DNA of 64,000 bases, taken from Phymorhynchus buccinoides (Eukaryota; Mollusca; Gastropoda; Neogastropoda; Raphitomidae). Shown piece by piece: positions 33,936 through 44,019 of the stretch. The DNA lies in assembly GCA_017654935.2 (NCBI GenBank), contig CM065690.1, forward strand, positions 16,961,756-17,025,755, read 5' to 3'. How positions within the stretch are numbered: the stretch's first letter is position 1; each line of letters starts with the position of its first letter. A program made the translations under genes and the position numbers. The notes under the pieces were generated by a model, which searched no databases, had not been told where the DNA came from, and saw only the letters and a program-made list of their open reading frames with translations.

Positions 33936-34534
33936 ATTTCCTTACCAAAGAAGCTCATTGCGGCTTATTTTGCGGGATGACTGGGTGCGGGAAAACAATA
34001 TTTATGTTAGATTTAATACAAACGGTTTATCGTTATCATTTTGAACATATAGTAATTTTTTGTACTACTTTAGAATTCAACAAGTCTTATAAAGAAAGAA
34101 AGTTCGTTTGGACAGATGACGAAATCTATTTGGTTGATCCAAGTAATAAACTAAGCGAATGTTTGGAACATTTTTATCATCTGTTTAAAGGAACGTCAAC
34201 ATTATTTATTATTGATGATTGCTCAGCTGAAAAAGACATTGTTAAGAAAAGAAATAGTTTAGCCAAGTTAGCTTTCAGCGGTAGACATGCAGGAATTAGT
34301 GTTTGGATTTTAACGCAAAAGTATAATTCTGTTTTAAAGGACTTTAGAGAACAGTTAAAGACGGTTGTTTTGTTTTTTACTAAAGACAAAAATAGTTTTG
34401 ATGAATGTCTAGATGAAAATGATGTGATTGAATCAAAAGAAGAAAAAAAGTCGATTAAGCAAAAACTGAGGAAAGAGAAGTTTTGTAAGCTAGTGTTAAA
34501 AACAGATTTTCCTAGTCAGTACAAATGTTTGTGA
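33917..34534 (+). CDS. ATP: genome-packaging ATPase (FtsK/HerA, A32-like)
   Basis: P-loop ATPase of about 205 residues: Walker A GMTGCGKT near the N-terminus, Walker B LFIIDDC, then SGRHAGISVWILTQKYNSV, the typical post-Walker-B helix and arginine/Gln region of viral packaging ATPases. Its role is to pump element DNA into capsids. The frame is open from 33902, but the ATG at 33917 (MDLSSLNF) is preferred. The start lies in the second copy of a 49-bp tandem duplication. The first copy holds the stop codon of the upstream capsid gene. Confidence 0.9.
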   Translation: MDLSSLNFLTKEAHCGLFCGMTGCGKTIFMLDLIQTVYRYHFEHIVIFCTTLEFNKSYKERKFVWTDDEIYLVDPSNKLSECLEHFYHLFKGTSTLFIIDDCSAEKDIVKKRNSLAKLAFSGRHAGISVWILTQKYNSVLKDFREQLKTVVLFFTKDKNSFDECLDENDVIESKEEKKSIKQKLRKEKFCKLVLKTDFPSQYKCL

Positions 34535-34586
34535 AGGCAAAAAAAAAAAGGTCAATTTTTTTTTTTGGTTTCTTTTTTATACTGGG

Positions 34587-35555
34587 TCAAATCGGAACTG
34601 TGTCTGGCGGAATTATCTGTAATTCTTCTTTAACAAAGGCTCTTTTTGGAACGGGTCGTGTTGTTGTATCAGTTTCTCTTAAATAATACACCGGTGGATT
34701 CATTTCTATTACACTTTTTATTTCGTACGGATCGATACTCCAAATTGGATCAGTCGCTCTTACACGTGTGTCTCCTTCTGCTTCTCCTGGTGCATAAAGA
34801 AACCTAACTTTGATTCCAAACGGTATCAGCTGTTTTGAAATTAAATGTTCATGAGGTGTGTCTAACGAAGTGTCTATCGTTTTCTTCTGTATTGCTTTTA
34901 CTGGTCGGAGACCAATGGCCTTAGATTCTTCGTTATTCATGACTCGCAGAACACTACTTAATCTTCTAACCCATTCAGTGTTTCTAGTTGAATCAAGGAG
35001 TTCTCTGTGATATTGGTAAGAGAAAAGTCGTTCAGCTAATTGTTTGTTAAAGTTTTCGACTAAAGCCTGAGATCTGTGATTTCCAGGAATACCGCGTTTA
35101 ATAGATACTTTGTGTTTTAACATTAGCTGATTGAATTGTCCTTTAAATTCTTTTCCTTCATCAACTTGAATCAACCGGGGATAGGTTAATGGACCGCGTC
35201 TATAGATTTCTTGTAAAGCAGCAGAGACTGAAGTAGCACTTTTATCAGTCAATGGTTCAGCATCTTTATATCTTGAAGCTAAATCAACTACTGTCAACGC
35301 GTATTTAAATCTTTTTCTTCTGATTAAATCATGAGGGAAGTATAGAAGATCCATTTGATGCGTGTCATTTGGTGTTGAGTTAACGAAGTGTGGTCTTTTA
35401 ATTCGTTTAGGTGCTGGTAGATAAATTTGCCAAATAGCTTGTTTAGATAACCATTCTTTTGCCGTTTGTTCAGTGACTCCAGCAGCTTGACTGAGTTTAT
35501 TTATTGCTGTTAAACCTTTCCAATAACCTTTTGGTGAATAATAAATTTTATTCAT
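34587..35555 (-). CDS. INT: retroviral-type (rve) integrase
   Basis: About 322 residues from the second Met (MNKIYYSPKGYWKG at 35555); the frame is open eight codons further, to 35579. It has a helix-turn-helix-like N-terminus (GLTAINKLSQAAGVTEQTA), the DDE core with D in HQMDLLYF, D in QVDEGKEFKG and E in SQALVENFNKQLAERL (34 residues between the last two), and a C-terminal chromo/SH3-like basic beta region (DPIWSIDPYEIKSVIEM). It inserts the element into the genome; the 5-bp flanking duplication fits. All three acidic residues are present. The start overlaps the end of the next minus-strand gene by a few bases or not at all, depending on the Met chosen. Confidence 0.94.
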   Translation of the reverse strand: MNKIYYSPKGYWKGLTAINKLSQAAGVTEQTAKEWLSKQAIWQIYLPAPKRIKRPHFVNSTPNDTHQMDLLYFPHDLIRRKRFKYALTVVDLASRYKDAEPLTDKSATSVSAALQEIYRRGPLTYPRLIQVDEGKEFKGQFNQLMLKHKVSIKRGIPGNHRSQALVENFNKQLAERLFSYQYHRELLDSTRNTEWVRRLSSVLRVMNNEESKAIGLRPVKAIQKKTIDTSLDTPHEHLISKQLIPFGIKVRFLYAPGEAEGDTRVRATDPIWSIDPYEIKSVIEMNPPVYYLRETDTTTRPVPKRAFVKEELQIIPPDTVPI

Positions 35556-35562
35556 TTTAATA

Positions 35563-35964
35563 CTAAATCTTTTTTGCAATGAAAAAAACAGCAGTCATAC
35601 CGATTACGATAAACGCTATCTCCTGCATCTTTTGTTTTTCAGATGGCTGGTAAAAAGCACTTAATTTCGGGGGTGGTGGCTGTTCTAGTTTTTCACCCGT
35701 CACCAAATAATACTCTTTAATGGCATCGTCAACATTCTTAAAAGTATTAGCTGCATGGTGTTGTTGTCTTAATCTCTCGTTAATAAAGTCCAACTGAGCG
35801 AGTCTTTGTTTTTCGTATGCGTCTTGTGCTTTAGCTAATTGTTCCATTGCGTGATTATGTCTTTCTTGATCATTAGTATGTAGTTTACTAAACAAGAAAT
35901 TACTACCTGAAAAAGCAAGCGCATTTACTACAGCGCCCCCTATCATCATTGCGAGTGAAGCCAT
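35563..35964 (-). CDS. Polinton small membrane protein A
   Basis: 133 residues: an N-terminal hydrophobic segment MASLAMMIGGAVVNALAFSG, a helical charged middle (DQERHNHAMEQLAKAQDAYE), a Pro run, and a C-terminal hydrophobic helix IAFIVIGMTAVFFIAKKI. I recall closely similar hypothetical proteins beside invertebrate PolB elements. It is probably a virion or membrane component; the function is unknown. It lies 8 bp downstream of the next gene in the same direction. Confidence 0.78.
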   Translation of the reverse strand: MASLAMMIGGAVVNALAFSGSNFLFSKLHTNDQERHNHAMEQLAKAQDAYEKQRLAQLDFINERLRQQHHAANTFKNVDDAIKEYYLVTGEKLEQPPPPKLSAFYQPSEKQKMQEIAFIVIGMTAVFFIAKKI

Positions 35965-35972
35965 TTTTATAG

Positions 35973-36197
35973 TTACATATTTATATTTCCCGGAATTATT
36001 CCTTGTTTAACTAAAAAGTCTTTTGTCGCGATTGAAGCTGTAATCACGACAATTAGTTTACCGGAGTCCTCTAGGTCAAGTTTTCCTAGGTCAGCTGCTT
36101 TCATTTTCAATAGTTTCTTAGCAATCATTGTATAGGCAATTGAAAGAGAGCTGATTAGAGCAGATTGATATACAAGATTAATAATAGTGTTTTCCAT
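35973..36197 (-). CDS. Polinton small membrane protein B
   Basis: 74 residues with two hydrophobic stretches (IINLVYQSALISSLSIAYTM and LIVVITASIATKDFLV) separated by GKLDLEDSGK. First gene of a minus-strand run with membrane protein A and the integrase. Divergent from the plus-strand gene at 36235 across a 37-bp region made almost only of A and T. Function unknown. Confidence 0.75.
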   Translation of the reverse strand: MENTIINLVYQSALISSLSIAYTMIAKKLLKMKAADLGKLDLEDSGKLIVVITASIATKDFLVKQGIIPGNINM

Positions 36198-36234
36198 TTT
36201 TATTTTAAAATAAAAAATATAAATTAACTAAAAA
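36198..36234. promoter_or_regulatory. AT-only divergent intergenic region in Polinton
   Basis: Thirty-seven bp of almost pure A/T between two divergent starts. Similar AT-rich gaps separate the other divergent pairs (30091-30109 and 32525-32572). It could hold bidirectional TATA-like promoters. This is inference from layout. Confidence 0.4.
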
Positions 36235-36795
36235 ATGAATTGTGACGAACTACTATTAAACGCTCAGGAAGCAGTAATTTCTGATGAAGCGTCGACAAGT
36301 AAAAAGGAGAGATTGTATTCTCTAGCTGCGTGTGGAAAAACAAAACAATACTTAGGAACAGAATTTAGTATTGAACAGATTCAACAAATGTCTTCTGCTG
36401 ACATTGAAAAGTATCACAACAGATATGAAGCGCAATTAGGATCTAAAATGGTTAAAAGTTTAGGACAAACAGTGTTAGGTTTGTACACTAAGTTAGTTAG
36501 TCAGTTTTTTCCACTCGATTCAAGTCAAGACTTAATGTATGATTTAAATCAAGATCCTGTTTTAACTAAGACGCTTGAATCGCTCGGATGTAACCTTTAT
36601 TATAGGTTTGGAGGGTTTTTATCACCAGTTATTGCGGGGTTAATTACTTTTAATCATATAGATTTTATGGCTATTAAAAATGAACGTGACAGAGAATCAA
36701 ACGAATCAAACGAATCAGACAGAACAGCAAACAAGCCCCATTCTATCGAAGAGTCCGACAGTAACCAAGGTAACGAAGAGCCTAGGACGAGTTGA
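36235..36795 (+). CDS. Polinton protein of unknown function
   Basis: 186 residues beginning MNCDELLLNAQEAVISDEAS. It contains SSADIEKYHNRYEAQLGSKM, a weakly hydrophobic segment GGFLSPVIAGLITFNHIDF and a Glu/Ser-rich tail. The IEKYHNRYE..LGSKMV pattern is familiar to me from hypothetical proteins of other invertebrate Polinton-like elements. The last 116 bp overlap the next gene in another frame. Confidence 0.72.
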   Translation: MNCDELLLNAQEAVISDEASTSKKERLYSLAACGKTKQYLGTEFSIEQIQQMSSADIEKYHNRYEAQLGSKMVKSLGQTVLGLYTKLVSQFFPLDSSQDLMYDLNQDPVLTKTLESLGCNLYYRFGGFLSPVIAGLITFNHIDFMAIKNERDRESNESNESDRTANKPHSIEESDSNQGNEEPRTS

Positions 36796-37147
36796 AGCAG
36801 GTAAAAGATTAGCAGAATGGAATCGACAACAAAAAATGAATAAACAAACAAAACAAAAACTGTTGTCTCAGAATGAAGATGAACTTGAACAATCAACCAT
36901 AAATGCAATACCAGTTAAAAAAGAAGAAGAAAAAAGTAGTACGAATTACGGTGTTGTATTGGTTACTGTTGGAGCGGTTGCTGGTGTTGGTTATTTGTCT
37001 TACAGATTATATGAAAAATATATGCAGCCAAAGCTAAAAACACAAGTAAAAATACAAGCAAAACAATCAGTAAAAGCAACAGACAAACCAGAAATCCAAA
37101 AACCAAATAGCACAAAACCTCAGAGTGATCCATTTTTAATGCAATAA
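36680..37147 (+). CDS. Polinton single-pass membrane protein
   Basis: 155 residues. Asn/Thr/Gln-rich start (MNVTENQTNQTNQTEQQ), then the motif RVEAGKRLAEWNRQQKMNKQ, a hydrophobic helix GVVLVTVGAVAGVGYLSYRL, and a basic Lys/Gln-rich tail. Overlaps the preceding gene by 116 bp in a different frame, and is the last gene before the right end. Function unknown. Confidence 0.68.
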   Translation: MNVTENQTNQTNQTEQQTSPILSKSPTVTKVTKSLGRVEAGKRLAEWNRQQKMNKQTKQKLLSQNEDELEQSTINAIPVKKEEEKSSTNYGVVLVTVGAVAGVGYLSYRLYEKYMQPKLKTQVKIQAKQSVKATDKPEIQKPNSTKPQSDPFLMQ

Positions 37148-38096
37148 AAACTTAAGTAAGAACATGATAAGAACATAATAAGAACATAATAAGTACTAAG
37201 TAAGTTTTTGTGTAAGAACTTAATAATAACTTGATATGACTTAAATATTACTTGAAGATGACTTGGAGATGACTTGAAGATGACTTAACAAGAACCTAGA
37301 GAAGTACTTTAAAAAGAACTTGAAAAGAACTTGAAAAGAACTTAACAAGTAATAAAGATCTTTTTAGTGACAAAATCCAACCTAATAAAATACCTTCATT
37401 CCTGTTAGCGACATAAGAGCAGATCAGGGGGGAAGTAATTTGGATTACTATTCTTAGCTGTATTTAAAAGAATGCTTGTAAGTTTGTTTGTTTTTACTAA
37501 AAAGTAGAGTTAAAAATGATTTTTTTGATTTATAAACAGTACAAGTTTAATATTCTGCATCGATTCGTAAAAGAATTATACGTTTATTTCTTAAATCGTA
37601 AAAAAATATATAGTTGTTTTTAATAAAATCGTTCTCTCAACCTAGGAGCAAGATGCATCAACACATTGTACGTAATATATACGAAGTTAATCACTGTACT
37701 GTAACAAGCGTTTTTGGTCTATAGAATGGGGAAATCCCGATTCAAAATAGAATAAATATCCGGTTTGTTTTCTAAAAATACTGGAGAACGTAGAATGGGA
37801 AAATCCGATTTGTCTTTAAAAATACTGAATTAGGTCAAACGTTCCTGTGTGAACGGTTGACCCAGTTAGGTTGACCCAGTTAGGTTTTAGCGTGTGAAAC
37901 TACTTTTTGATCAAGAATTAAAATCAGCTACTAAAATAAATATTTTAGAGCATTCTCACAGTTTCAATGATTTTTTTTATTTATAAAGAGATTTTTTTTT
38001 TTGTCCCCTAAAAGTAGTGTTTTTTCTTCCTAATTGGCAGGATAGAGGGAAGGAGGATTTTCGCTTTTATTCTGCCCTAAAAGCAGTGTTTTTTCT
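37148..38096. other. Polinton right-end noncoding region
   Basis: About 950 bp without a gene. The first 200 bp (about 37150-37350) is a cluster of degenerate AAGAACTT/AAGAACATAAT and GATGACTTGAA words. The middle is AT-rich with nothing recognised. From about 38005, a 70-80-bp unit containing AGTGTTTTTTCTTCC and AATTGGCAGGAT is repeated as it grades into the TIR. Confidence 0.7.
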
Positions 38097-38286
38097 TCCG
38101 AATTGGCAGAATAAGGGGGGGGAAACGAATTTTACTTTTTTCACCCCTTAAAGTAGCGTTTTTGTATCTAAAAAGGGGGTTTAAAAAAGTTAGATTTTTT
38201 GCTTTTTTTATGCCTTAAAGTTGCGAATTCGTGTCTAAAAGGGGTCAAAAAAGTTTTGGGGTAGAATTGGTATTCTCTTGTTCTCT
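38097..38286 (-). repeat. Polinton right terminal inverted repeat
   Basis: Reverse complement of the left repeat, ending CTTGTTCTCT just before AAAGA. Its inner part is partly repeated further in, at about 38007-38060, so the inner edge is blurred. Confidence 0.93.
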
Positions 38287-38410
38287 AAAGAAGCACCGCA
38301 TACTCGTCGTGTCTGTTGTAGTGTCTGTATTACATATGTTTAGTATTTTGTACGCTTTTAAAATACATCATTTTAAAGAGCGGCCAGAAGTGTAGCCTCG
38401 ATTTAAAGTG

Positions 38411-38546
38411 TTCAAATTCTGATCGCTTCTCGGCCTTTTGGCTAAGACAGTGATTCAGGAACATAAATTTTTGTTTATATCCTGGTTGGTTTGTTCAGCC
38501 CGTCGTACATGGCGAAAGCCGATACGCGACGTTAAACTAAACTTCC
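38411..38546 (+). mobile_element. U2-snRNA-headed SINE, copy 2
   Basis: Same family as the copy at 22420, between 10-bp repeats ATTTAAAGTG (38401-38410 and 38547-38556). Its head matches the first 26 nt of U2 snRNA exactly, as I know that sequence (ATCGCTTCTCGGCC then TTTTGGCTAAGA). The body and tail are about 95 percent identical to copy 1. Confidence 0.9.
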
Positions 38547-38556
38547 ATTTAAAGTG

Positions 38557-39045
38557 CGACAATTTTGGACCGACAGACCGACCGACCGACCGACAAAGTG
38601 AGTTATAGGTTTGTGGCTTGAGCCACAAACAAAAAAAGTAAGAGAAAACTACTTTGGTAGCCTTCTGAACGCTTTTTGTTTTCCCACTGACTCGCGTATC
38701 ACAGTCTGGCTTTACGTGAAAACGCGATTTTCAACCCTGTACGCATTGCTCACTCAGTTTATGTCGGCATATAACAAAAGGGTCACTTTGATGTTGACCA
38801 CCACTGGTATGGCGAGAGCAGAGCACGTGAGGTAAACGAATGTAAATGAGGCTCGGCCGGTCTCTGTCCCGTGTTGCGTCAGACTGAACTGAGACATAAT
38901 TATGACTATACTCGTGATAGGCTGGGTGTTTAGAGCGCCTTGTGGATTGAATGCCCCCGGCCTGGAGTCTTTAAGTCAGGGTAAAACAACAACAATAATA
39001 TTAGTGCGAGTCACAAAAAAGAGGGGAGGGGATTTGATCATTAAC
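38557..39045. other. intronic sequence right of the Polinton
   Basis: A short (ACCG)n tract near 38573-38594, then unique sequence with no gene recognised. Confidence 0.45.
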
Positions 39046-39048
39046 GCA

Positions 39049-39360
<312 letters not shown>

Positions 39361-39368
39361 ACCACATG

Positions 39369-40067
39369 CACTGGCGTAGGAACGGCAGGGGGGGGGGGGG
39401 GGCAGACGTATCTCTCTGCCCCCCCAAAATTCATAACGGCAACAAAACAAAAAAACACAGAAAGGACACAAGGAAACGAAATAGTTAATAGTCTCAGCCC
39501 ATTCACTACACATTGCTGTCATGGACTTGGTACTGCATCAAAGATGGATTTGAGGGGGGGGGGGGGGGGGGGGGGGGGGTAAAGGGGTTCCACCCCCTCA
39601 GACAAAAAATGGAAAGAAAAAGAGGAAGATAAATTGTAGTTCCATGCTACAGTTTTTCTCTCACGAGAAGCCTTGATTGCATCTTTTACATTCAAATCAT
39701 CATCAGCTTCTGGGAGGCAATCCCCCCAGACCCATCACCCCACCCCAACTGACCACTTGGAGCTACCCCCTCCCCTCTTCCATGACTGGCTGATCCTCCC
39801 CAAACATGGTTATATTGTTATGCTTATTTATTGTTTCCTTTCAATTCACATCATGTTTTATTTCATTCATAGATTTTTTGATGTCATTGATTATGATTAT
39901 ATTTAAAAATAACAATGATAAAGTGTTTTTGTAGGATTTACTAAGTCATGTAATTTAACCTATCCATTCATTCATCTTGTCCGTGCGCTTGCGTCCCCCC
40001 CCCCCCCCCCCTCCCGTTTGTTGGCAATCCTGCCCCCCCCCGGCTTGAAAACGTTCCTACGCCACTG
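39369..40067. mobile_element. nonautonomous hAT-like element, CASTGGCGTAGGAACG termini
   Basis: Inverted ends CACTGGCGTAGGAACG and CGTTCCTACGCCACTG, flanked by ACATG on both sides (39364-39368, 40068-40072). The interior has poly-G/poly-C runs and no transposase frame. Confidence 0.8.
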
Positions 40068-40893
40068 ACATGCTCATTTGCTTTTTACACAATCGCTACT
40101 CTGGCTGAGTACATTCTACCATACTCTGGCATGGACAGAATAGATCTAGATGTTCAATAAACCAAGAAAAGGGGCCATAATGGTCAGCTCGGTGACCATG
40201 GGCCTTTTAACGTAAGAAGAAGAGAAAGAAGAAGGAGAAGAAGAGTGTACACTGTACAGTATCTAGATCTAACTTGTTTCTTTCAATTCAATCTGTTGAA
40301 TTCAAGACCTAGTCTATCAGTGTACCCATTCCACATTATACACAAGCACAATCGTAATCACTTACTTACTCACCTCTGTAATCGATTGGAATCAAAGCTG
40401 CGCAACATAATGCCATTAATGACTTGATTAGGAACAATGACGAAAAGCACTTTGCGCCATTGGAGTCATCTTACTTTCGTTCTTACATTTGTTCCGGGAC
40501 TGCTTTCAAAACCTGATTGGCTAAAATGAAAAGGATGTGTAATAAAATAATAGAATATAAAATAATAATGCTGTACTTTACTAAATTAAACGTAAAAGAA
40601 ACATAATGTGCGGTAAATAAAAATATTTGCGTGCTAAGTTTATTTTTTTCAAACAAGATTTGTTGAAGAAGCATTATCTACGACTTCTTTTTCAATGGCG
40701 GCCCTCCGTTTTCGTCTGCTTAGCTACCGATTTTAAAATACAAAATAAACAACGATAGACTCATAAATTTTGATGTCCCTACGTCAGGAAATGTTAAATA
40801 AACTCTCCTGAGTCTGTTCATACTAATTTCCAGTTTGTTGTCTAAGTTTGCACGGTTCAGCTGTTTTGATGCTTTCCTCTTTTGGACTATAAG

Positions 40894-41077
40894 CTGGACA
40901 CGGCAGCGGTGTCCGCCAGAGAGGGCAAAGAGCCCTCCCCGGGCAAAGAGTCCCTCCGGACAGAAATCAGCAATAAGGAGAAATCTCACCACGGCAAGGA
41001 CAAGCACGAGAAACACGAGCCGATAGAGCAGGCCCGGAGCAATTCCACCTTCAAGGAAAAAGGGGGCAAAGACAAAG
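40894..41077 (+). CDS. ADGB: androglobin exon, charged linker
   Basis: After acceptor ACTATAAG the phase-0 frame reads LDTAAVSAREGKEPSPGK, continues with KEKSHHGKDKHEKHE and ends at donor GTGAGA in phase 1. It is very rich in Lys, Glu, His and Asp and probably disordered. A similar Lys/Glu-rich linker follows the WELLK block in vertebrate androglobin. High GC and open coding against AT-rich flanks support an exon, though sequence similarity alone would not prove it. Confidence 0.8.
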
Positions 41078-41383
41078 GTGAGAGCTGTCCCTTTCATTGT
41101 TAAATTTTAAAAAAAAGAAACGTAATGTGTTTCCGTGTTATTAGCTTCAGAAGAGAAATAAAGAAATTGTTTTCAAGGGAAAAGTTGCAAGGAGAAAACT
41201 TCCAGCAAGGAAGAATATGCTTACTCTATGGATATGAGATACTTTGATTTTTGTAAAAAGAAGGAAAACGAATGGTTTCCTTATACAAACCTAATTGAAA
41301 GTTAATACTTTGTTTTTGTCATGTTGACTTCCCCATACATCTTTGATTTATCACGATTGTTTCTTCCAATGTGAGTCGACATG

Positions 41384-42155
41384 CATGTCTATGTGCTGAT
41401 ATTGAATGTCTCAAATGCAATAATTCCATTATGCTTTACAAAGCAAATGATTAATAATAGTTCACACGTATGTCTATGTGCTGATATTAAATGTCTCAAA
41501 TGCAATAATTCCATTATGCTTTACAAAGCAAATGATTAATAATAGTTGACACGTATGTCTATGTGCTGATATTGAATGTCTCAAATGCCATAATTCCACT
41601 ATGCTTTACAAAGCAAATGATTAATAATAGTTGACACGTATGTCAATGTGCTGATATTGAATGTCTCAAATGCCATATTTCCACTGTGCTTTACAAAACA
41701 AATGATTAATAATAGTTGACACGTATGGCTATGTGCTGATATTGAATGTCTCAAATGCAATGTGCTGAATTAAATGTCATAATTCCACTATGCTTTACAA
41801 AGCAAATGATTAATAATAGTTGACACGTATGTCAATGTGCTGATATTGAATGTCTCAAATGCCATATTTCCACTGTGCTTTACAAAGCAAATGATTAATA
41901 ATAGTTGACACGTATGGCTATGTGCTGATATTGAATGTCTCAAATGCCATAATTCCACTATGCTTTACAAAGCAAATGATTAATAATAGTTGACACGTAT
42001 GTCTATGTGCTGATATTGAATGTCTCAAATGCCATATTTCCACTGTGCTTTACAAAGCAAATGATTAATAATAGTTGACACGTATGTCTATGTGCTGATA
42101 GTGAATGTCTCAAATGCAATTATTCCACTGTGCTATACAAAACAAATGATTAATA
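41384..42155 (+). repeat. minisatellite, about 87-bp unit, about nine copies
   Basis: Unit: ATGTCTATGTGCTGATATTG, AATGTCTCAAATGCAATAAT, TCCATTATGCTTTACAAAGC, AAATGATTAATAATAGTTGA, CACGT. One unit is extended near 41755-41780. Lies in the intron between the two charged linker exons. Confidence 0.93.
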
Positions 42156-42364
42156 TAAAAACAACAACAATAGTCCTGTTTCTGTTGTTTTCCTTCGGAA
42201 TCTTTGGCTACTGCAAATGCTAATTCTTAGCTTTTGTTCTTCTGTGTCAGCGCTTTGTTTGTCACATTCTCCCCGTCTGTTCTGTCTTTTTTTCCGTCCG
42301 TCATTAATGTCTTCTCAGTGCTCATCTTATCATTTATATATTTTTGTCTTTTTGTCTCGTGTAG

Positions 42365-42442
42365 GAGAGAGGGGCGGGAAAGAGTCCCGAGAAGATAAGA
42401 AAGGGAAGAAGGATAAAGACTCCGACAAGGACAAAGACAAGA
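42365..42442 (+). CDS. ADGB: androglobin exon, KDKDKD linker
   Basis: A 78-bp exon between acceptor CGTGTAG and donor GTGAGT, phase 1 in and 1 out. It encodes GERGGKESREDKKGKKDKDSDKDKDK with the split codons. It extends the Lys/Asp-rich linker; both splice phases agree with the neighbours. Confidence 0.8.
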
Positions 42443-42538
42443 GTGAGTCCATACATTTTGTTTATGATACATATATACAATAGACAGAAAGATGGACTGG
42501 AAAAAGTAACGTTAAGGTCTCAATAGACGTTGACATTT

Positions 42539-42621
42539 GTCACTGTTTCCCCATGGCAACGCAGTCAATTGTTAGTCATAAGATTACTTGCATTATCACT
42601 GTTGCCATGGGGAAAGAGTGA
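42539..42621. repeat. short inverted repeat (hairpin)
   Basis: CACTGTTTCCCCATGGCAAC pairs with GTTGCCATGGGGAAAGAGTG, loop about 37 bp. Confidence 0.75.
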
Positions 42622-42824
42622 AAAATGTTAACGTGTATTTCGACCATTATCTTTTTCTTTCTTTTTTTACTACAGAGGGTTGGGTTTTTTTTTCCACCCA
42701 AGCATCCTTGCCCGGCTTTCAATTGCTGTGTTAGCAAAGTGTGCTTTGACGCATCATATATAATTTTCCCCCCAGATTGATTCTTTTGCCTCCTCCTGCT
42801 TACCACAGGGGGAGGGGGGGGGGC

Positions 42825-42825
42825 G

Positions 42826-42886
<61 letters not shown>

Positions 42887-43036
42887 AGATAGGACACTTT
42901 GTCCGAATACAGATTATTTGTTCTTCTAGGAACTGATTTCCTGAAGCGCGGATTTAGATTAAGGACCACCACCACCATCATCAATATCATCATCCTCATC
43001 ATCATCCTCATCATCATCCTCATTATCACCATTAAC

Positions 43037-43068
<32 letters not shown>

Positions 43069-43095
43069 CACCACCACCACCACCACCACCCCCAT
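42825..43095. repeat. GT and ATC/ACC trinucleotide repeats
   Basis: A (GT)n of about 55 bp, then (ATC)n/(ACC)n from 42967. Confidence 0.9.
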
Positions 43096-44019
43096 CAACA
43101 TCATCATCACCATCTTCAACAGAATCGCCACATCACCACGTTAGTAGCATGAGCATTAAAAGTAGTTGTAGCAGCAGCAGCACCACCAGTAACTGTAGCA
43201 GGATGTAACGTAGCATTGAGTCTGTTGTGATATAGCTGTCTTAGCATTGGTTGACATACCAGGGGTCAATAGTAAAATGAGAGCTGTACAATAAATGATT
43301 TTCTACAGTACCAGAACATTATCGAAGACTCTGACTCTCACACTAGGGGGCGTAGTCGACTGCTGTGTTATGAGGATAACAATAACAACACATCCTTTTG
43401 AGATATTTCTTTTTACTGTTCATTGTTGAGTTGTTGTTGTTTTCCGTCCAGTATAGCAACGATTATTTTTGTTGTTGTTGCGTTATTTGCTATGCTTATT
43501 TTTATTTTTATTTTTTGGCCCCTTGCAAAGGTTCTCTTTTCTTCAGTGATTTGCACATACAAACAAAAATTAATGCAAACATCATTATGCATCATTATTA
43601 TTTTCTGTTATTTCACAGAATAAGAGATTTAGACAGATTGTTTTTCATCCAGTCTGGCAACAATCATGGTTTCTATTGTTTCACAGAACGCGAGAATCTC
43701 CGTATCCCAACAATTAGGGATGAAAGGAATTAAATTGAAATTGAAATTGAAAATCTTAGTGTTGCAGCCAAAGGAATCGGTTGACCTTTGGGGACCTTCC
43801 CCAGATTTATATGTCCTTGAATCCCTTCGGCCGAGAGAGTGGGGATGTACCCTGGGTGAGACGTTTCCGCTATCAACAGAATCTAGCCCAGCCCGCCGGA
43901 GTAGCAGCTTCCCCTTTCTGCTATCTGGGTAGTCATAGTCGGAAACGACTGACTGGCATACATGCACACATGATACTGCTGTACCTTCTGTTCATCATGC
44001 AAACTTTGTTTTCTTTCAG

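Larger units (their letters stand above)
24141..38286 (+). mobile_element. complete Polinton/Maverick element
   Basis: A 14.1-kb self-synthesising DNA transposon bounded by inverted repeats of about 190 bp that start AGAGAACAAG, flanked by a 5-bp duplication AAAGA (24136-24140 and 38287-38291). It carries protein-primed PolB, a retroviral-type integrase, a packaging ATPase, a candidate major capsid protein and nine other open genes. None of the 13 frames is visibly interrupted, and the two TIRs differ at only a few positions, so insertion is probably recent. It sits inside an androglobin intron. I recognise no adenovirus-type (Ulp1-like) cysteine protease, which many Polintons encode. Related names are adintovirus or Polinton-like virus; the lineage needs a tree. 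Confidence 0.95.
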
